The position numbers and the translations under genes were made by a program. The notes under the pieces were generated by a model. That model was not told the origin of the DNA and did no database searches. It worked only from the letters and a program-made list of their open reading frames with translations. DNA of 64,000 nucleotides from NCBI GenBank assembly GCA_002708905.1, contig PAPM01000007.1, positions 1 through 64,000 of the forward strand, in the 5' to 3' direction. Position 1 is the first letter of the stretch. The number at the start of each line of letters is the position of its first letter. Shown here in pieces: positions 34,410 to 44,597 of the stretch. The stretch comes from Pseudomonadales bacterium. GTDB lineage: Bacteria; Pseudomonadota; Gammaproteobacteria; Pseudomonadales; Ketobacteraceae.

Positions 34410-36133
34410 ACCCTGCCTCCGAAGTCTTTTGACTGAACTTTCTTCTTGAAAAGCCGCTGCCACAAGTAGCCGCCACCTTCATCCTGGCCGCTAATCACAT
34501 ACTTTAACACATTGGAATTGCAGACCGTCCATAACATCTGGCTCTGGACATGACTGCGGCCACAGAATAACACTTCATCATCAATCCGCAGACAGAAATC
34601 CTCTGGAGGCAGCACATGATGGGTTCCCTTACGCACCACCATCAGCACCATGGCGGGCAGTTGCTGACCACGGCTCTGGGGATGCGCCGAGAGATGTCTG
34701 GCCTTGACCTCCTGGCCGTAGCGCAGGGATTCATATAATGCCGGGGTGGTATTCTGATCAATCTGCAAAGACCAGCTGTCCAGAGGGTTGTCTCTCACCA
34801 TCACATCAAAATGGCGTACCAGCTTTTCACACCAGGCTTCATCGTGCTGTTTGATCTCTTCCATAAAACGAATCAATAACGGTGTTTTGATCAAGGTCAT
34901 GATGCGCTGGGCGATGATCATATTGGGATCCATGATCATGTTGATATCGGCGGCTTTGAAAACCGGTGTATTATGATGACTGTTCTGGCGGGCAACCACC
35001 ATCAGATTTTTCTTGAGGTCCTTTGCCGTCAGGACTATGGACAGGTTATTGGCATCATCTGCCGTACCCGCCACGATCCCCACGGCGCTCTGGATACCGG
35101 CCTCCATCAAAGTGTGAGCTTCGGTGCCCAACCCCTTCACCACCCAATAATCATCTTTTATGTTGCGGCTGTCAGGATCCGGTTCAACAATCACCGTATC
35201 CAGCCCCAACTGTTCGAAACGGCGTTGCACCGCTTTCCCCAAGCGCCCATATCCGCAGATGATCCAACGCCCCTTCTCTGGTTTCATCACCGATTGCAAC
35301 GAGCGATGCTGGGGACTGATCAACCAGTTATAAGCAAGCTGGCGATAGGGGTGGAACACCGCATTGCACAAGTATTCCGCGAACGTTTCGAAAGGATCAA
35401 TTACATGATCTGTGTTAAAGGAGCGCAGGTTGCCGGCGTATTCCCGAGTGGCCACCCGACTCAGCACCATGCGCTTTGGCGCCAACAGTTTACTGGCCAA
35501 GGCAATGTATAAATTGACGTGGTCATCATCGGTCAGGCACAGCACACCGATGCAGTTTTCCAACGCCACACCGGCATCCTGCACCACGTCAGGTTCACTG
35601 GCGTCGGCGCAAAGCGAGGGAATATCAAACGGGAGATTATCCAGTTCCAACGCGTCGATTCGACTTTGTTTGATCTCCACCACGACACTCTGAATACCAC
35701 GGCGGGAAAGATCCGCTACCACAGCACTTCCAGTCAAACCGTAGCCGCAGACAAGATAAAAAGGCTGCTTAAGATGTTCTACCCGGTGACGAAAACGATA
35801 CCGCTGGATCAGGTGAATAAAAGTATGATCACGCAGAATCGCGATCACCGCACCGATACTGTAGATCCAGCCCACCACCGTGCCGTAAATACAAAACAGC
35901 GTCCAAAAGCGTTGTGCTGCTGTAAATTCAAAGGGAATTTCACCAAACCCTATAGTGGACCCCATAAAGCTCACAAAATAGAAGGCCTGGAAGAAATTCA
36001 TGTTATAGGGATTACCATCCCCATCGATACCAGGAATCAGAACATAGCCCAGCACAGAGATGGAATAGATTACGATTAAAGTAATCAACGGCGCCCGCAG
36101 TCGCCGCAGGATCAGATAGGCTACGTAATTCAT
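34406..36133 (-). CDS. Two-RCK potassium channel with TIGFGE filter
   Basis: 575 residues: TM1 (about 12-32), pore with STIGFGEIP (about 58-66), TM2 (about 80-98), then two TrkA-N/RCK modules (first about 125-260 starting YLVCGYGLTGSAVVADL; second about 288-420 starting WIICGYGRLGKAVQ), and a TrkA-C-like tail. It resembles Kch/MthK-type channels except that the canonical TVGYGD is TIGFGE, so ion selectivity is not assured. RCK GxGxxG motifs are intact, so NAD or nucleotide binding is expected. Start is seven bases after the upstream small membrane-protein gene. Confidence 0.9.
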   Translation of the reverse strand: MNYVAYLILRRLRAPLITLIVIYSISVLGYVLIPGIDGDGNPYNMNFFQAFYFVSFMGSTIGFGEIPFEFTAAQRFWTLFCIYGTVVGWIYSIGAVIAILRDHTFIHLIQRYRFRHRVEHLKQPFYLVCGYGLTGSAVVADLSRRGIQSVVVEIKQSRIDALELDNLPFDIPSLCADASEPDVVQDAGVALENCIGVLCLTDDDHVNLYIALASKLLAPKRMVLSRVATREYAGNLRSFNTDHVIDPFETFAEYLCNAVFHPYRQLAYNWLISPQHRSLQSVMKPEKGRWIICGYGRLGKAVQRRFEQLGLDTVIVEPDPDSRNIKDDYWVVKGLGTEAHTLMEAGIQSAVGIVAGTADDANNLSIVLTAKDLKKNLMVVARQNSHHNTPVFKAADINMIMDPNMIIAQRIMTLIKTPLLIRFMEEIKQHDEAWCEKLVRHFDVMVRDNPLDSWSLQIDQNTTPALYESLRYGQEVKARHLSAHPQSRGQQLPAMVLMVVRKGTHHVLPPEDFCLRIDDEVLFCGRSHVQSQMLWTVCNSNVLKYVISGQDEGGGYLWQRLFKKKVQSKDFGGRV

Positions 36134-36140
36134 AATCCGG

Positions 36141-36524
36141 TTAGCGCCGCACCGTGATGGTTTCCACCACCAGCAGCACTACGGATATCATGTTGGCCAG
36201 CAATGCACCGCCGGACATGGACACCACGCTGGCGATCAGTTCCTCGGTGAGCCCTGTATCACTGATGTTGGTGGCATAACCCCAGAGAAAAGCCGCCACG
36301 ATAAGCTGAAAATCAGCTACCAGGCTGGTGGCCAACAGAACAGCACCAATATGGGTGCGATCACCAAATTTCATCACCGTGGCAATCAGGCTGATCACGA
36401 GGGCAGCGAACAGTTCATACACATTATGATGATTGGCATCGTGTATTTCCCCGAGGAAAAAGCCAAAGTTGAGGGTAGCCGCCAGAATAATAAAAAATGC
36501 AAAGATGACTTTTTCTGTGTTCAT
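36141..36524 (-). CDS. Small membrane protein, possibly DUF6394
   Basis: 127 residues with about four hydrophobic stretches (VIFAFFIILAATLNFGFFLG; ELFAALVISLIATVM; AVLLATSLVADFQLIVAAFLW; SGGALLANMISVVLLVVE). No catalytic motif. I recall similar proteins as DUF6394, but this was not checked. It sits directly before the potassium channel gene, so an accessory or assembly role is conceivable. Confidence 0.65.
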   Translation of the reverse strand: MNTEKVIFAFFIILAATLNFGFFLGEIHDANHHNVYELFAALVISLIATVMKFGDRTHIGAVLLATSLVADFQLIVAAFLWGYATNISDTGLTEELIASVVSMSGGALLANMISVVLLVVETITVRR

Positions 36525-36558
36525 TCAGATTCCCCGTCGTCCATTAGGGGTGATGACC

Positions 36559-36831
36559 TTATCTGAAAATCAGCACCCAGGCGCCTATCAGTATAAAGCC
36601 AATTCCCGCAATCATCGACAGCACTTTCTCGCTGACATACTGGGAAATCACACTGCCGGCGGCAACACCGATGGCCGCTGCCACCACCAGCGCGGACGCA
36701 GAGGCAAAAAACACGGTCCACTTGCTGACGGCCTTATCTGAGGCAAACAACATGGTAGCCAGTTGGGTTTTATCCCCCAGTTCCGCCAAAAATACGCTGA
36801 TAAAGATGGTAAGAAATACCCGCCAATCCAT
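36559..36831 (-). CDS. TMEM165/GDT1 (UPF0016) family cation transporter, half-length
   Basis: 90 residues with three membrane helices and one ELGDKTQLAT motif (the ExGD[KR][ST] signature), near residue 17. Many family members have two such repeats; this is a single-repeat form that would need to dimerise. Characterised relatives move Mn2+ or Ca2+ against H+. It lies nine bases after bluB and before the small membrane protein. Consistent with ion homeostasis. Confidence 0.88.
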   Translation of the reverse strand: MDWRVFLTIFISVFLAELGDKTQLATMLFASDKAVSKWTVFFASASALVVAAAIGVAAGSVISQYVSEKVLSMIAGIGFILIGAWVLIFR

Positions 36832-36840
36832 CTTTTACTC

Positions 36841-37497
36841 CTATTCACCCGTTTGAAAAATTTCGTGATGCACCAGGGACTGCATGGCCCGGCGCCGTTC
36901 CCATTGCAGACGCTCCAACTCAGGAGCCTCGTAAAACTCATCCACATATCCCAGACACAGGTAACCGACCAGTTCCCGGTCTTCCGGCACCTGCAGTATG
37001 CTCCGGACTTCTACAGGGTCCAGGATACTGACCCAGCCCATACCGATATTCAGCGACCTGGCCATCAGCCACATGTTCTGAATGGCGCACACGACGCTGT
37101 ACCGGCCCACCTCATCCATACTGGTTTGCCCCAATACGGCCTGCTCCGGTGGGCGGTAAAATACCGCAATGTTCAGGGGGGATTCCACAATGCCTTCCAG
37201 TTTCAGACGCTGATACAGCTCGGCGCGGGGGCCAAAAAAAAGATCACCAGCTTTACTGTTTTCCTGATAAAAGCTGTCACGTATGGCCTGGCGGCGGGTT
37301 GCGTCCTTCACCAGTACAAATTCCCAGGGCTGTGAAAAGCCCACGGATGGCGCGTTCACTCCGGCCTCAAGTATCTGCTGCAACGCCGGCTCAGGAATAG
37401 GGTCACTATGGAAGCGGTTACCCCGGACGTCCCGCCGGTTCAGGATGATATCCTGCAGCAGGCTGGCTTCTTCCGCTGTAAAACGACGACCCTTCAT
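36841..37497 (-). CDS. bluB: 5,6-dimethylbenzimidazole synthase
   Basis: Flavin-destructase of the nitroreductase fold (218 residues) that makes the lower ligand of vitamin B12 from FMN. RRDVRGNRF near residue 21, APSVGFSQPWEFV near 50 and GMGWVSILDP near 152 are BluB-specific. It heads the string of genes running to the MBL hydrolase. No other cobalamin gene or B12 riboswitch was seen. Confidence 0.92.
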   Translation of the reverse strand: MKGRRFTAEEASLLQDIILNRRDVRGNRFHSDPIPEPALQQILEAGVNAPSVGFSQPWEFVLVKDATRRQAIRDSFYQENSKAGDLFFGPRAELYQRLKLEGIVESPLNIAVFYRPPEQAVLGQTSMDEVGRYSVVCAIQNMWLMARSLNIGMGWVSILDPVEVRSILQVPEDRELVGYLCLGYVDEFYEAPELERLQWERRRAMQSLVHHEIFQTGE

Positions 37498-37569
37498 GGC
37501 AGTGGCAAATCTCTAAAATGACGAAAAGATCGGCGATTATAAGGATTTTGCCGGAGACGTGAAACGACA

Positions 37570-37608
37570 AAGCGCCGGATACCAACCCGAAGGCGGTAGC
37601 CGGCGCTT
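37570..37608 (-). terminator. Hairpin after fadA
   Basis: Nine-base-pair stem AAGCGCCGG / CCGGCGCTT with a 21-base loop about 46 bases after the fadA stop, followed on the minus strand by a short T-rich stretch. Probable fadBA terminator. Confidence 0.5.
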
Positions 37609-37653
37609 GCCAGATGGTACGTTTGACCCGATAGCCCTCTTCAGGGCAAGCAG

Positions 37654-38853
<1,200 letters not shown>

Positions 38854-41001
38854 TTACTTGTAGAAAGATTCGCCGTTGGCGGCCATTTCACGCAGCTTGG
38901 CAGTAGGCTCGTACAGAGGACCCAAATCCTTGTACTTGTCACACAGCTCAACAAACGCTTTGACGCCAATGGAATCGATGTATTTCAGCGCACCGCCACG
39001 GAAGGGAGGGAAGCCGATACCCATGATCAGGGCCATGTCGGCATCTGCCACGGAAGACACAATGTTTTCTTCCAGGCAGCGCACCAGTTCCAGACACATG
39101 GGGATCATCAGGCGATCAACGATTTCCTGGTCTTCGAACTCTTTAGGCGCAGCGACTACCGGCTTGATCAGATCGTAAGTGGTTTGGTCCACTACTTTCT
39201 TGGGCTTGCCTTTCTTGTCCACTTCGTATTTGTAGAAACCAACGCCGTTCTTCTGACCAAAGCGCTTGTTCTCGAACATCACTTCAGAGGCGTCTTTGTG
39301 GTCGTACTTCATACGCTCAGGGAAGCCTTCAGCCATGACTTCGGCCGCATGAACACCGGTATCGATACCCACAACGTCCATCAGGTAAGCAGGCCCCATA
39401 GGCCAGCCGAAACGCTCCATGACCTTGTCGACTTTCTGGAAGTCAGCACCATCACGCAGCATCATGCCGAAGCCGCCGAAGTATGGGAACAGCACGCGGT
39501 TTACCAGGAAGCCAGGGCAGTCGTTTACCACAACCGGGGTTTTACCCATCTTCTTGGCGTAGGCAACGGTGGTTGCAACCGCTTCGTCAGAGGACTTCTC
39601 GCCACGAATAACTTCCACCAGAGGCATCATGTGTACCGGGTTGAAGAAGTGCATGCCGACAAAGTTTTCAGGTTTTTCCAGGGCTTCTGCCAACTTGGTG
39701 ATGGAGATGGTTGAAGTGTTGGAGGCCAGGATAGTGCCGTCCTTCACCTGCTTCTCAACATCGGCCAGCACGCTTTGCTTGATCTTCACGTTCTCAACCA
39801 CTGCTTCCACCACGATATCAACGTTGCCGAAATCGCCGTAGTTCAGGGTGGGGCGAATGGAGGACAGAACTTTACCCATTTTGGCGCCGTCGATCTTGCC
39901 GCGGGCAACCTGTTTGGCCAACAGTTTGCTGGCTTCGGACATCCCCAAATCCAGGGCTGGGTCGGCGATGTCCTTCATGATGATGGGCGTGCCTTTGGAA
40001 GCGGACTGGTAAGCAATACCACCACCCATGATACCAGCACCCAATACGGCTGCCTGTCCAACTGGCTTGGCTTGCTTTTCCCACTTGCTGGCAATTTTCT
40101 TCAGTACCTGGTCATTCAGGAACAGGCCGATCATGGCGTTGGCAACTGAAGTGGTTGCCACTTTGGCAAACCCTTTGGCTTCAATTTCCAATGCTTTGTC
40201 TCGGGTCATGCCGGCATGCTGTTGCATTACCTGAACCGCAGCAACCGGTGCAGGATAGTTACGACCGGCCTGCTGCATTACCATGGCGGTGCAGGTCTGG
40301 AACGCCATCATGTTTTCCATGGGAGGCAGCTTCAGAGGATCCAGCTTTTCCTGACGCTTGGCTTTGTAATCGATCTTGCCGGCAATACAATCTTTCAACA
40401 GAGACAGAGCCGCGTCACGCAGTTTGTCGGGCTCAACCACTGCATCAACCACACCGTCTTTCAATGCTTTGGCAGGCTTGTGCTGACCACCGGCGGCGAT
40501 CCACTCCACTGCATTATCAACACCCACCACTCGGGGCATGCGTACGGTGCCGCCGAAGCCGGGATACAAACCCAGTTTCACTTCAGGCAGACCACATTGT
40601 GCCGCAGTGGACATCACGCGGAAGTCCGTCGCCAGACACATTTCCAGACCGCCACCCAGTGCAATACCGTTCATGGCGGTCACAGAGGGGAAAGGCAGAT
40701 CTTCAATCGCGTTGAAGGCCTGGTTGGACTTGATGCACCAACCGGCAATTTCTTCTTCAGAGGAGGTGAACAGCTCACCAAATTCAGTGATGTCGGCACC
40801 CACGATAAACACAGACTTCGCACTGGTAACAATCATACCTTTAATGGAACTGTCTGCTTTCATGGCTGCCGCCGCAGCACCCAGCTCTTCGACAGTAAGG
40901 CGATTAAACTTATTTACGGACTCACCTTCCAGATCGAAATTCAATTCCACAATGCCGTCTTCCAACGGTTTGACCGTAACGGCTTTTCCTTCGTATATCA
41001 T
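38854..41001 (-). CDS. fadB: Multifunctional fatty acid oxidation complex alpha subunit
   Basis: 715 residues: enoyl-CoA hydratase/isomerase (about 1-190, with [10 protein letters not shown] and [12 protein letters not shown]), a linker, then 3-hydroxyacyl-CoA dehydrogenase (NAD motif [11 protein letters not shown] near 320; catalytic [15 protein letters not shown] region near 450) and a C-terminal domain. Starts at ATG one codon inside the longer in-frame TTG; GGAG lies eight bases upstream. A PsrA-type operator lies 52-71 bases upstream of the start. Transcribed with fadA. Confidence 0.97.
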   Translation of the reverse strand: MIYEGKAVTVKPLEDGIVELNFDLEGESVNKFNRLTVEELGAAAAAMKADSSIKGMIVTSAKSVFIVGADITEFGELFTSSEEEIAGWCIKSNQAFNAIEDLPFPSVTAMNGIALGGGLEMCLATDFRVMSTAAQCGLPEVKLGLYPGFGGTVRMPRVVGVDNAVEWIAAGGQHKPAKALKDGVVDAVVEPDKLRDAALSLLKDCIAGKIDYKAKRQEKLDPLKLPPMENMMAFQTCTAMVMQQAGRNYPAPVAAVQVMQQHAGMTRDKALEIEAKGFAKVATTSVANAMIGLFLNDQVLKKIASKWEKQAKPVGQAAVLGAGIMGGGIAYQSASKGTPIIMKDIADPALDLGMSEASKLLAKQVARGKIDGAKMGKVLSSIRPTLNYGDFGNVDIVVEAVVENVKIKQSVLADVEKQVKDGTILASNTSTISITKLAEALEKPENFVGMHFFNPVHMMPLVEVIRGEKSSDEAVATTVAYAKKMGKTPVVVNDCPGFLVNRVLFPYFGGFGMMLRDGADFQKVDKVMERFGWPMGPAYLMDVVGIDTGVHAAEVMAEGFPERMKYDHKDASEVMFENKRFGQKNGVGFYKYEVDKKGKPKKVVDQTTYDLIKPVVAAPKEFEDQEIVDRLMIPMCLELVRCLEENIVSSVADADMALIMGIGFPPFRGGALKYIDSIGVKAFVELCDKYKDLGPLYEPTAKLREMAANGESFYK

Positions 41002-41052
41002 CAACGTTTCTCCCGCACTGGGTTAACGACTAGAGACTCAATTTTCGTTCGA

Positions 41053-41072
41053 TTTCAAACGATAGTTTGAAA
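41053..41072. promoter_or_regulatory. PsrA-type operator upstream of fadBA
   Basis: Perfect inverted repeat TTTCAAAC GATA GTTTGAAA. The core CAAAC-N4-GTTTG fits the known Pseudomonas PsrA consensus (G/C)AAAC-N2-4-GTTT(G/C). It is 52-71 bases upstream of fadB, where PsrA represses beta-oxidation until long-chain fatty acids bind it. Confidence 0.75.
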
Positions 41073-41085
41073 GTGCATGGCATGT

Positions 41086-41099
41086 TGCCGATTCCGGCA
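41086..41099. repeat. Short inverted repeat upstream of fadB
   Basis: TGCCG ATTC CGGCA, five-base perfect arms, 14 bases beyond the PsrA box. Role unknown. Confidence 0.3.
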
Positions 41100-41131
41100 G
41101 TTTTTGGCAAGTTTTTTAGCATCCATATAAG

Positions 41132-41143
41132 AAAAGTGTCACT
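41132..41143. repeat. AAAAGTGTCACT element, copy 1 (before the YchJ gene)
   Basis: Contains the odd-centred palindrome AGTG-T-CACT preceded by ATAAG. An almost identical element lies at 41769-41780 before the next gene. Possibly a shared operator. Confidence 0.4.
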
Positions 41144-41238
41144 CACAGGCAAAATTTCGTCCTTTTCCGCATACTGACTTAGCAGTCATGGCAAAAACCA
41201 GTTAGCCTTTGATTCAATCACTTGAAAAGAGCCCAATC

Positions 41239-41712
41239 ATGACAGAACTTTGTCCCTGTGGTAGCACCCTGCCCTACGCCACCTGTTGCGGCCCTTTTCA
41301 CCACGGGACTGCGCTTCCAAATACGGCAGAGCAGTTAATGCGTTCACGTTATTCCGCTTTTGCCTGTCGTATTCCACAGTATCTTTTTGACACTCTGCAC
41401 CCGAGTAAGCGCGCCCCCAACGAATTGGCTATGTTGGAAAAAGCGGTCGGCCAACATAACTGGCAGGGATTGCAGATTGTAAGCACGCAACAGGGTCAGG
41501 CTGATGACACTGAAGGTTTTGTTGCCTTTAGAGCAACTTATATTGATGCGGGCCAAACTGCCGTATTAGAAGAGAACTCGTCCTTCATTAAAGTAGCCGG
41601 GCAGTGGTTTTACCTGCAGGGTCAATTTGCCCCGGAGAAACTTCCAGGCCGTAATGATCCCTGCTGGTGTGGTAGCGGAAAGAAGTTCAAGAAGTGTCAT
41701 GGCCAAGCCTAA
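41239..41712 (+). CDS. ychJ: YchJ family SEC-C metal-binding protein
   Basis: 157 residues. Both ends carry SEC-C-type zinc motifs: CPCGSTLPYATCCGPF at the start and CWCGSGKKFKKCH at the end, with the UPF0225 core (RSRYSAFACR) between. Function unknown; family members are cytosolic. ATG at 41239 is preferred over an in-frame codon at 41209 because it starts the conserved domain. An intrinsic terminator follows. Confidence 0.9.
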   Translation: MTELCPCGSTLPYATCCGPFHHGTALPNTAEQLMRSRYSAFACRIPQYLFDTLHPSKRAPNELAMLEKAVGQHNWQGLQIVSTQQGQADDTEGFVAFRATYIDAGQTAVLEENSSFIKVAGQWFYLQGQFAPEKLPGRNDPCWCGSGKKFKKCHGQA

Positions 41713-41741
41713 AGGTTAAACTTCATACGCACATATGGCCC

Positions 41742-41761
41742 CCGGTTATAAGCCGGTTTTT
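41742..41761 (+). terminator. Intrinsic terminator after ychJ
   Basis: CCGGTT-ATA-AGCCGG stem (six pairs, one G-U) followed by TTTTT, 30 bases after the stop. Confidence 0.7.
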
Positions 41762-41768
41762 GATATAA

Positions 41769-41780
41769 AAAAGTGTCACT
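41769..41780. repeat. AAAAGTGTCACT element, copy 2 (before the small membrane-protein gene)
   Basis: Matches copy 1 at 41132-41143 over the 12 bases shown and nearly so over flanking ATAA. It lies about 70 bases upstream of the next ATG. Confidence 0.4.
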
Positions 41781-41850
41781 ACACAGCACGATACTTTTGT
41801 CAGATAGTAAAGGTGTCTTTCGTAAAGGGAAATACGGGGAGACCTGACCC

Positions 41851-42366
41851 ATGAAACGTCTTTATTATCTATTTCACGGCACTGAGTTCGCCAAATCCAT
41901 TAGTAATGACCTGCAGAATGCAGGCATCAATCAAGGCCAGCTGCATTTCTTGAGCCATGACCAGGTGGGGCTGGCAACAGCCAACGTGCACCAGGCAGAT
42001 ATCTTCGATGAACGGGATATTCCGCACAGTGGAGTGTGGGGCGCCATTACCGGATTGGGTGTGGGCATTTTGTTTGCCAGCTACCTGATTGCAACGGAGC
42101 TGGGATCGCACATGAATTTTGGTGTATTCCTGTTTGTCTGTGCGCTGTTTACTTTTTTCGGCACCTGGGCTGGTGGCTTTATTGGTATATCCAACGAGAA
42201 TCATCACATCACCCGCTTCCACAATGCCTTGGAGGAAGGTGACACCCTGTTAATGGTGGATGCCTATGATGAAACCGAAGAATCCCGTTTACGGGAATTG
42301 ATGCATACCCGTCACCTGGAAGCCAGTTACGAAGGTGAAGAAGACAACTTTAAGGTTTTCTTATAG
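41851..42366 (+). CDS. Two-TM hypothetical protein
   Basis: 171 residues with a cytosolic N-terminus that looks like a small alpha/beta domain (MKRLYYLFHGTEFAKSISNDL), two adjacent membrane helices (GVWGAITGLGVGILFASYLI and GVFLFVCALFTFFGTWAGGFIG), and a soluble acidic tail. The GxGxG-rich first helix recalls general-stress membrane proteins of the GlsB/YeaQ type in miniature, but no firm family is seen. GGGGAG precedes the ATG. Convergent with hptB. Confidence 0.7.
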   Translation: MKRLYYLFHGTEFAKSISNDLQNAGINQGQLHFLSHDQVGLATANVHQADIFDERDIPHSGVWGAITGLGVGILFASYLIATELGSHMNFGVFLFVCALFTFFGTWAGGFIGISNENHHITRFHNALEEGDTLLMVDAYDETEESRLRELMHTRHLEASYEGEEDNFKVFL

Positions 42367-42376
42367 TCAGACTGAA

Positions 42377-42438
42377 CGGAGTCTGTTGGAAAGCAACGCC
42401 AGGAGCTGAAGGTCCAGCCCCTGGCAGGCTGGACTCCG
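42377..42438. terminator. Structured convergent end
   Basis: Between the two-TM gene and hptB: a perfect stem GTCCAGCC / GGCTGGAC at 42412-42434 and an overlapping outer pairing CGGAGTC (42377-42383) / GACTCCG (42432-42438). The two pairings exclude each other. No U-tract; probable shared termination region. Confidence 0.45.
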
Positions 42439-42446
42439 GTTCGTTA

Positions 42447-42791
42447 TCAAAGGTTGTTGGCAAGAATTTCCGATACGGTCTGGAATTCCTGGCGCAGGGA
42501 CGTCAGCACTTTATCGGCACCATCCAGCGTTTCTTCCTTTCCCATCATCTCCAGCTGGCGGGCCAATTCGGACAGACGGAACGCGCAGACATTGGAGGAC
42601 GAACCTTTCAAACTGTGAGCCACTTTACGCAGGGCATCACAATCCCGTTGCTGGACCACTAAATCCAACTCTTCGACCTTGTTACGGGAATCCAGAATAA
42701 AGGTATTCACGAGGGTTTCAAATTCGTTTTCCATGATCTCTTTCAGATCTTGTAACGCACCGATATCAAGGTGATCCGCTGGATTGTTCAT
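42447..42791 (-). CDS. hptB: Hpt phosphotransfer protein, HptB-like
   Basis: 114 residues, one histidine phosphotransfer domain with the phospho-acceptor in KVAHSLKGSS (His59). ATG at 42791 has AGGA eight bases ahead; an in-frame ATG 30 bases further upstream would overlap hsbR. It follows hsbR, giving the HsbA-HsbR-HptB order of Pseudomonas aeruginosa. There HptB passes phosphate from hybrid kinases to the HsbR receiver. Confidence 0.88.
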   Translation of the reverse strand: MNNPADHLDIGALQDLKEIMENEFETLVNTFILDSRNKVEELDLVVQQRDCDALRKVAHSLKGSSSNVCAFRLSELARQLEMMGKEETLDGADKVLTSLRQEFQTVSEILANNL

Positions 42792-42807
42792 ACACACATT
42801 CCTATTG

Positions 42808-44553
42808 CTATACGTCGACATGCCAGTCGAATATCACTTCCACTTGATTACCTTTCCCAAGGTAACGTACAGATCGACACATGGTATTGATAAGAGGTAT
42901 ACCACGACCACTGTATCCATCCGTTTTGTGGGGGCTCTCTTCTTTAGACTTGAAATCAAAGCCCGGCCCGGTGTCTTCCACCACAATGGTAAGCACACCA
43001 CCATCCTCCACAGGGTGATGATCGATATGGAATCGAACACAACCTTGCTCCAATGCATTCAGCTTTTGAGTACGCTCAGCGTAGTAACGCGCGAATCCGT
43101 CCGCCGATGCTTTCAACTCCGAGTGCAGGTCCAACACACCATGCTCCAGCGCATTGGAATACAGCTCGGACAAAATCGTGTAAATCTTCCCGCTGTGAGG
43201 ACGCAAGCCCGGCACCTCCATCAGCAGGTGAGTGATCAAGGGTAAAGGATTAAACTCCTTCAACGTCAGCGGGCGCAACTCATAGGTCATACTCCAGTCT
43301 TTCGGCCCGCCGGCCAGATAGGATTTTCCATCGGCACCGTAGGAATTACCCATTTCCTCTTCACCCACCATGGTGACCTCCACCATGGTGTAGTCATCAT
43401 CCTGCTCATCCCGACCTGTGTGGCGTTCCACTGCTGTCACCAGGGCGTCAAACATGGCATCCGGATCACTGGTGGACAGAAGCACTTCCATCACCCGTTC
43501 TTCTCCGAACATTTCCTCCTCGGCATTACAGGCCTCGATGATACCATCGGACCATAGCATGATGCGATCGCCCTTCTCCAGTTGAATGATGGTGGTGTCC
43601 GTATTGAAACGGTCCGAGTCCACTACACCCAAGGGCAAATGTCGGGACTTGAGGTTTTCGAGTTCGTGGGTTTTCTTGCGGTAAACCAATACATCGGGAA
43701 TGCCTCCCACCCAGACTTCCGCGGAGTGTTTGCGGAAACTCAGGTCCACCATACTGGCACAGCAGAACACGCCCACCGGTAGTATTCGTTTTAGCTTTTT
43801 GTTTATCTCACGCAGAATGTCCTGCAGGGAAAATCCCTTCTGAGCCATGCCATAAAAAATCTCGGACACCGGCATGGCACCGATGGCAGCAGGAAGGCCG
43901 TGCCCGGTGAAATCCCCCAGAAACACAAACATGCCACCGGAAGGTTTGCGGGATGCCAATACCAGATCCCCATTGAACACCGCCATAGGCGACAACAGAT
44001 ACTTGATATTGGGGGCGTCAATACAGCCTGGGTGCGCAATGTTATCGAACACCTGCTTGGCCACTTCCTGCTCATGAACCAACCGGTCATGGTGCAGGGA
44101 AATTTCATCCCGCTGTGCCTGCACGGTTTCGTGCAACCGCCGCATGCTGGCAAACGCTTTGATTTTGGCCTGCAGAATAATGCGGTTATACGGTTTGCTG
44201 AGAAAATCCAGCCCACCGGCGGCCAGGCAATCTGCCAACGAGGTGGCATCGCGCAATGAAGTCAGGAAAATGATAGGAACAAGATTATCGCCGGCCAGCT
44301 CCTTGATGGTTCGCGCGGCTTCGAAACCATCCACATTGGGCATCAGGGCATCAAGCAATACGATATCGGGGGATTGCTCCTTGAATATATCGATGGCTTC
44401 CTGCCCGTCCCTCGCTGTATAAACGGTGTGGCCTTCTTTGCGGACAATCGTCTGAAGTATGAGGCGGTCGGAATCATTGTCATCAGCGATTAGGATTCGC
44501 AGATTCTCCGTTTCCTTGACCTCTGTCTCCAGCGCTTGTGCCTGATTATCCAT
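42808..44553 (-). CDS. hsbR: Receiver / PP2C phosphatase / anti-sigma kinase protein, HsbR-like
   Basis: 581 residues: an N-terminal receiver (about 18-130, phospho-Asp68 in VLLDALMP), a SpoIIE-type PP2C phosphatase (about 195-400, GDFTGHGLPAA and SDGIIEACN metal motifs) and a C-terminal RsbW-like HATPase (about 430-580, LYSNALEHGVLD and VVEDTGPGFDF). This is the exact HsbR architecture. The kinase and phosphatase parts act on the STAS partner HsbA, and the receiver is controlled by HptB. It stands right after hsbA (44-base gap). Effects on motility or c-di-GMP are expected. Confidence 0.93.
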   Translation of the reverse strand: MDNQAQALETEVKETENLRILIADDNDSDRLILQTIVRKEGHTVYTARDGQEAIDIFKEQSPDIVLLDALMPNVDGFEAARTIKELAGDNLVPIIFLTSLRDATSLADCLAAGGLDFLSKPYNRIILQAKIKAFASMRRLHETVQAQRDEISLHHDRLVHEQEVAKQVFDNIAHPGCIDAPNIKYLLSPMAVFNGDLVLASRKPSGGMFVFLGDFTGHGLPAAIGAMPVSEIFYGMAQKGFSLQDILREINKKLKRILPVGVFCCASMVDLSFRKHSAEVWVGGIPDVLVYRKKTHELENLKSRHLPLGVVDSDRFNTDTTIIQLEKGDRIMLWSDGIIEACNAEEEMFGEERVMEVLLSTSDPDAMFDALVTAVERHTGRDEQDDDYTMVEVTMVGEEEMGNSYGADGKSYLAGGPKDWSMTYELRPLTLKEFNPLPLITHLLMEVPGLRPHSGKIYTILSELYSNALEHGVLDLHSELKASADGFARYYAERTQKLNALEQGCVRFHIDHHPVEDGGVLTIVVEDTGPGFDFKSKEESPHKTDGYSGRGIPLINTMCRSVRYLGKGNQVEVIFDWHVDV

Positions 44554-44597
44554 AAGTCCACGTCACACCCACACACGGTGGGTGTACTACTTCCGAG

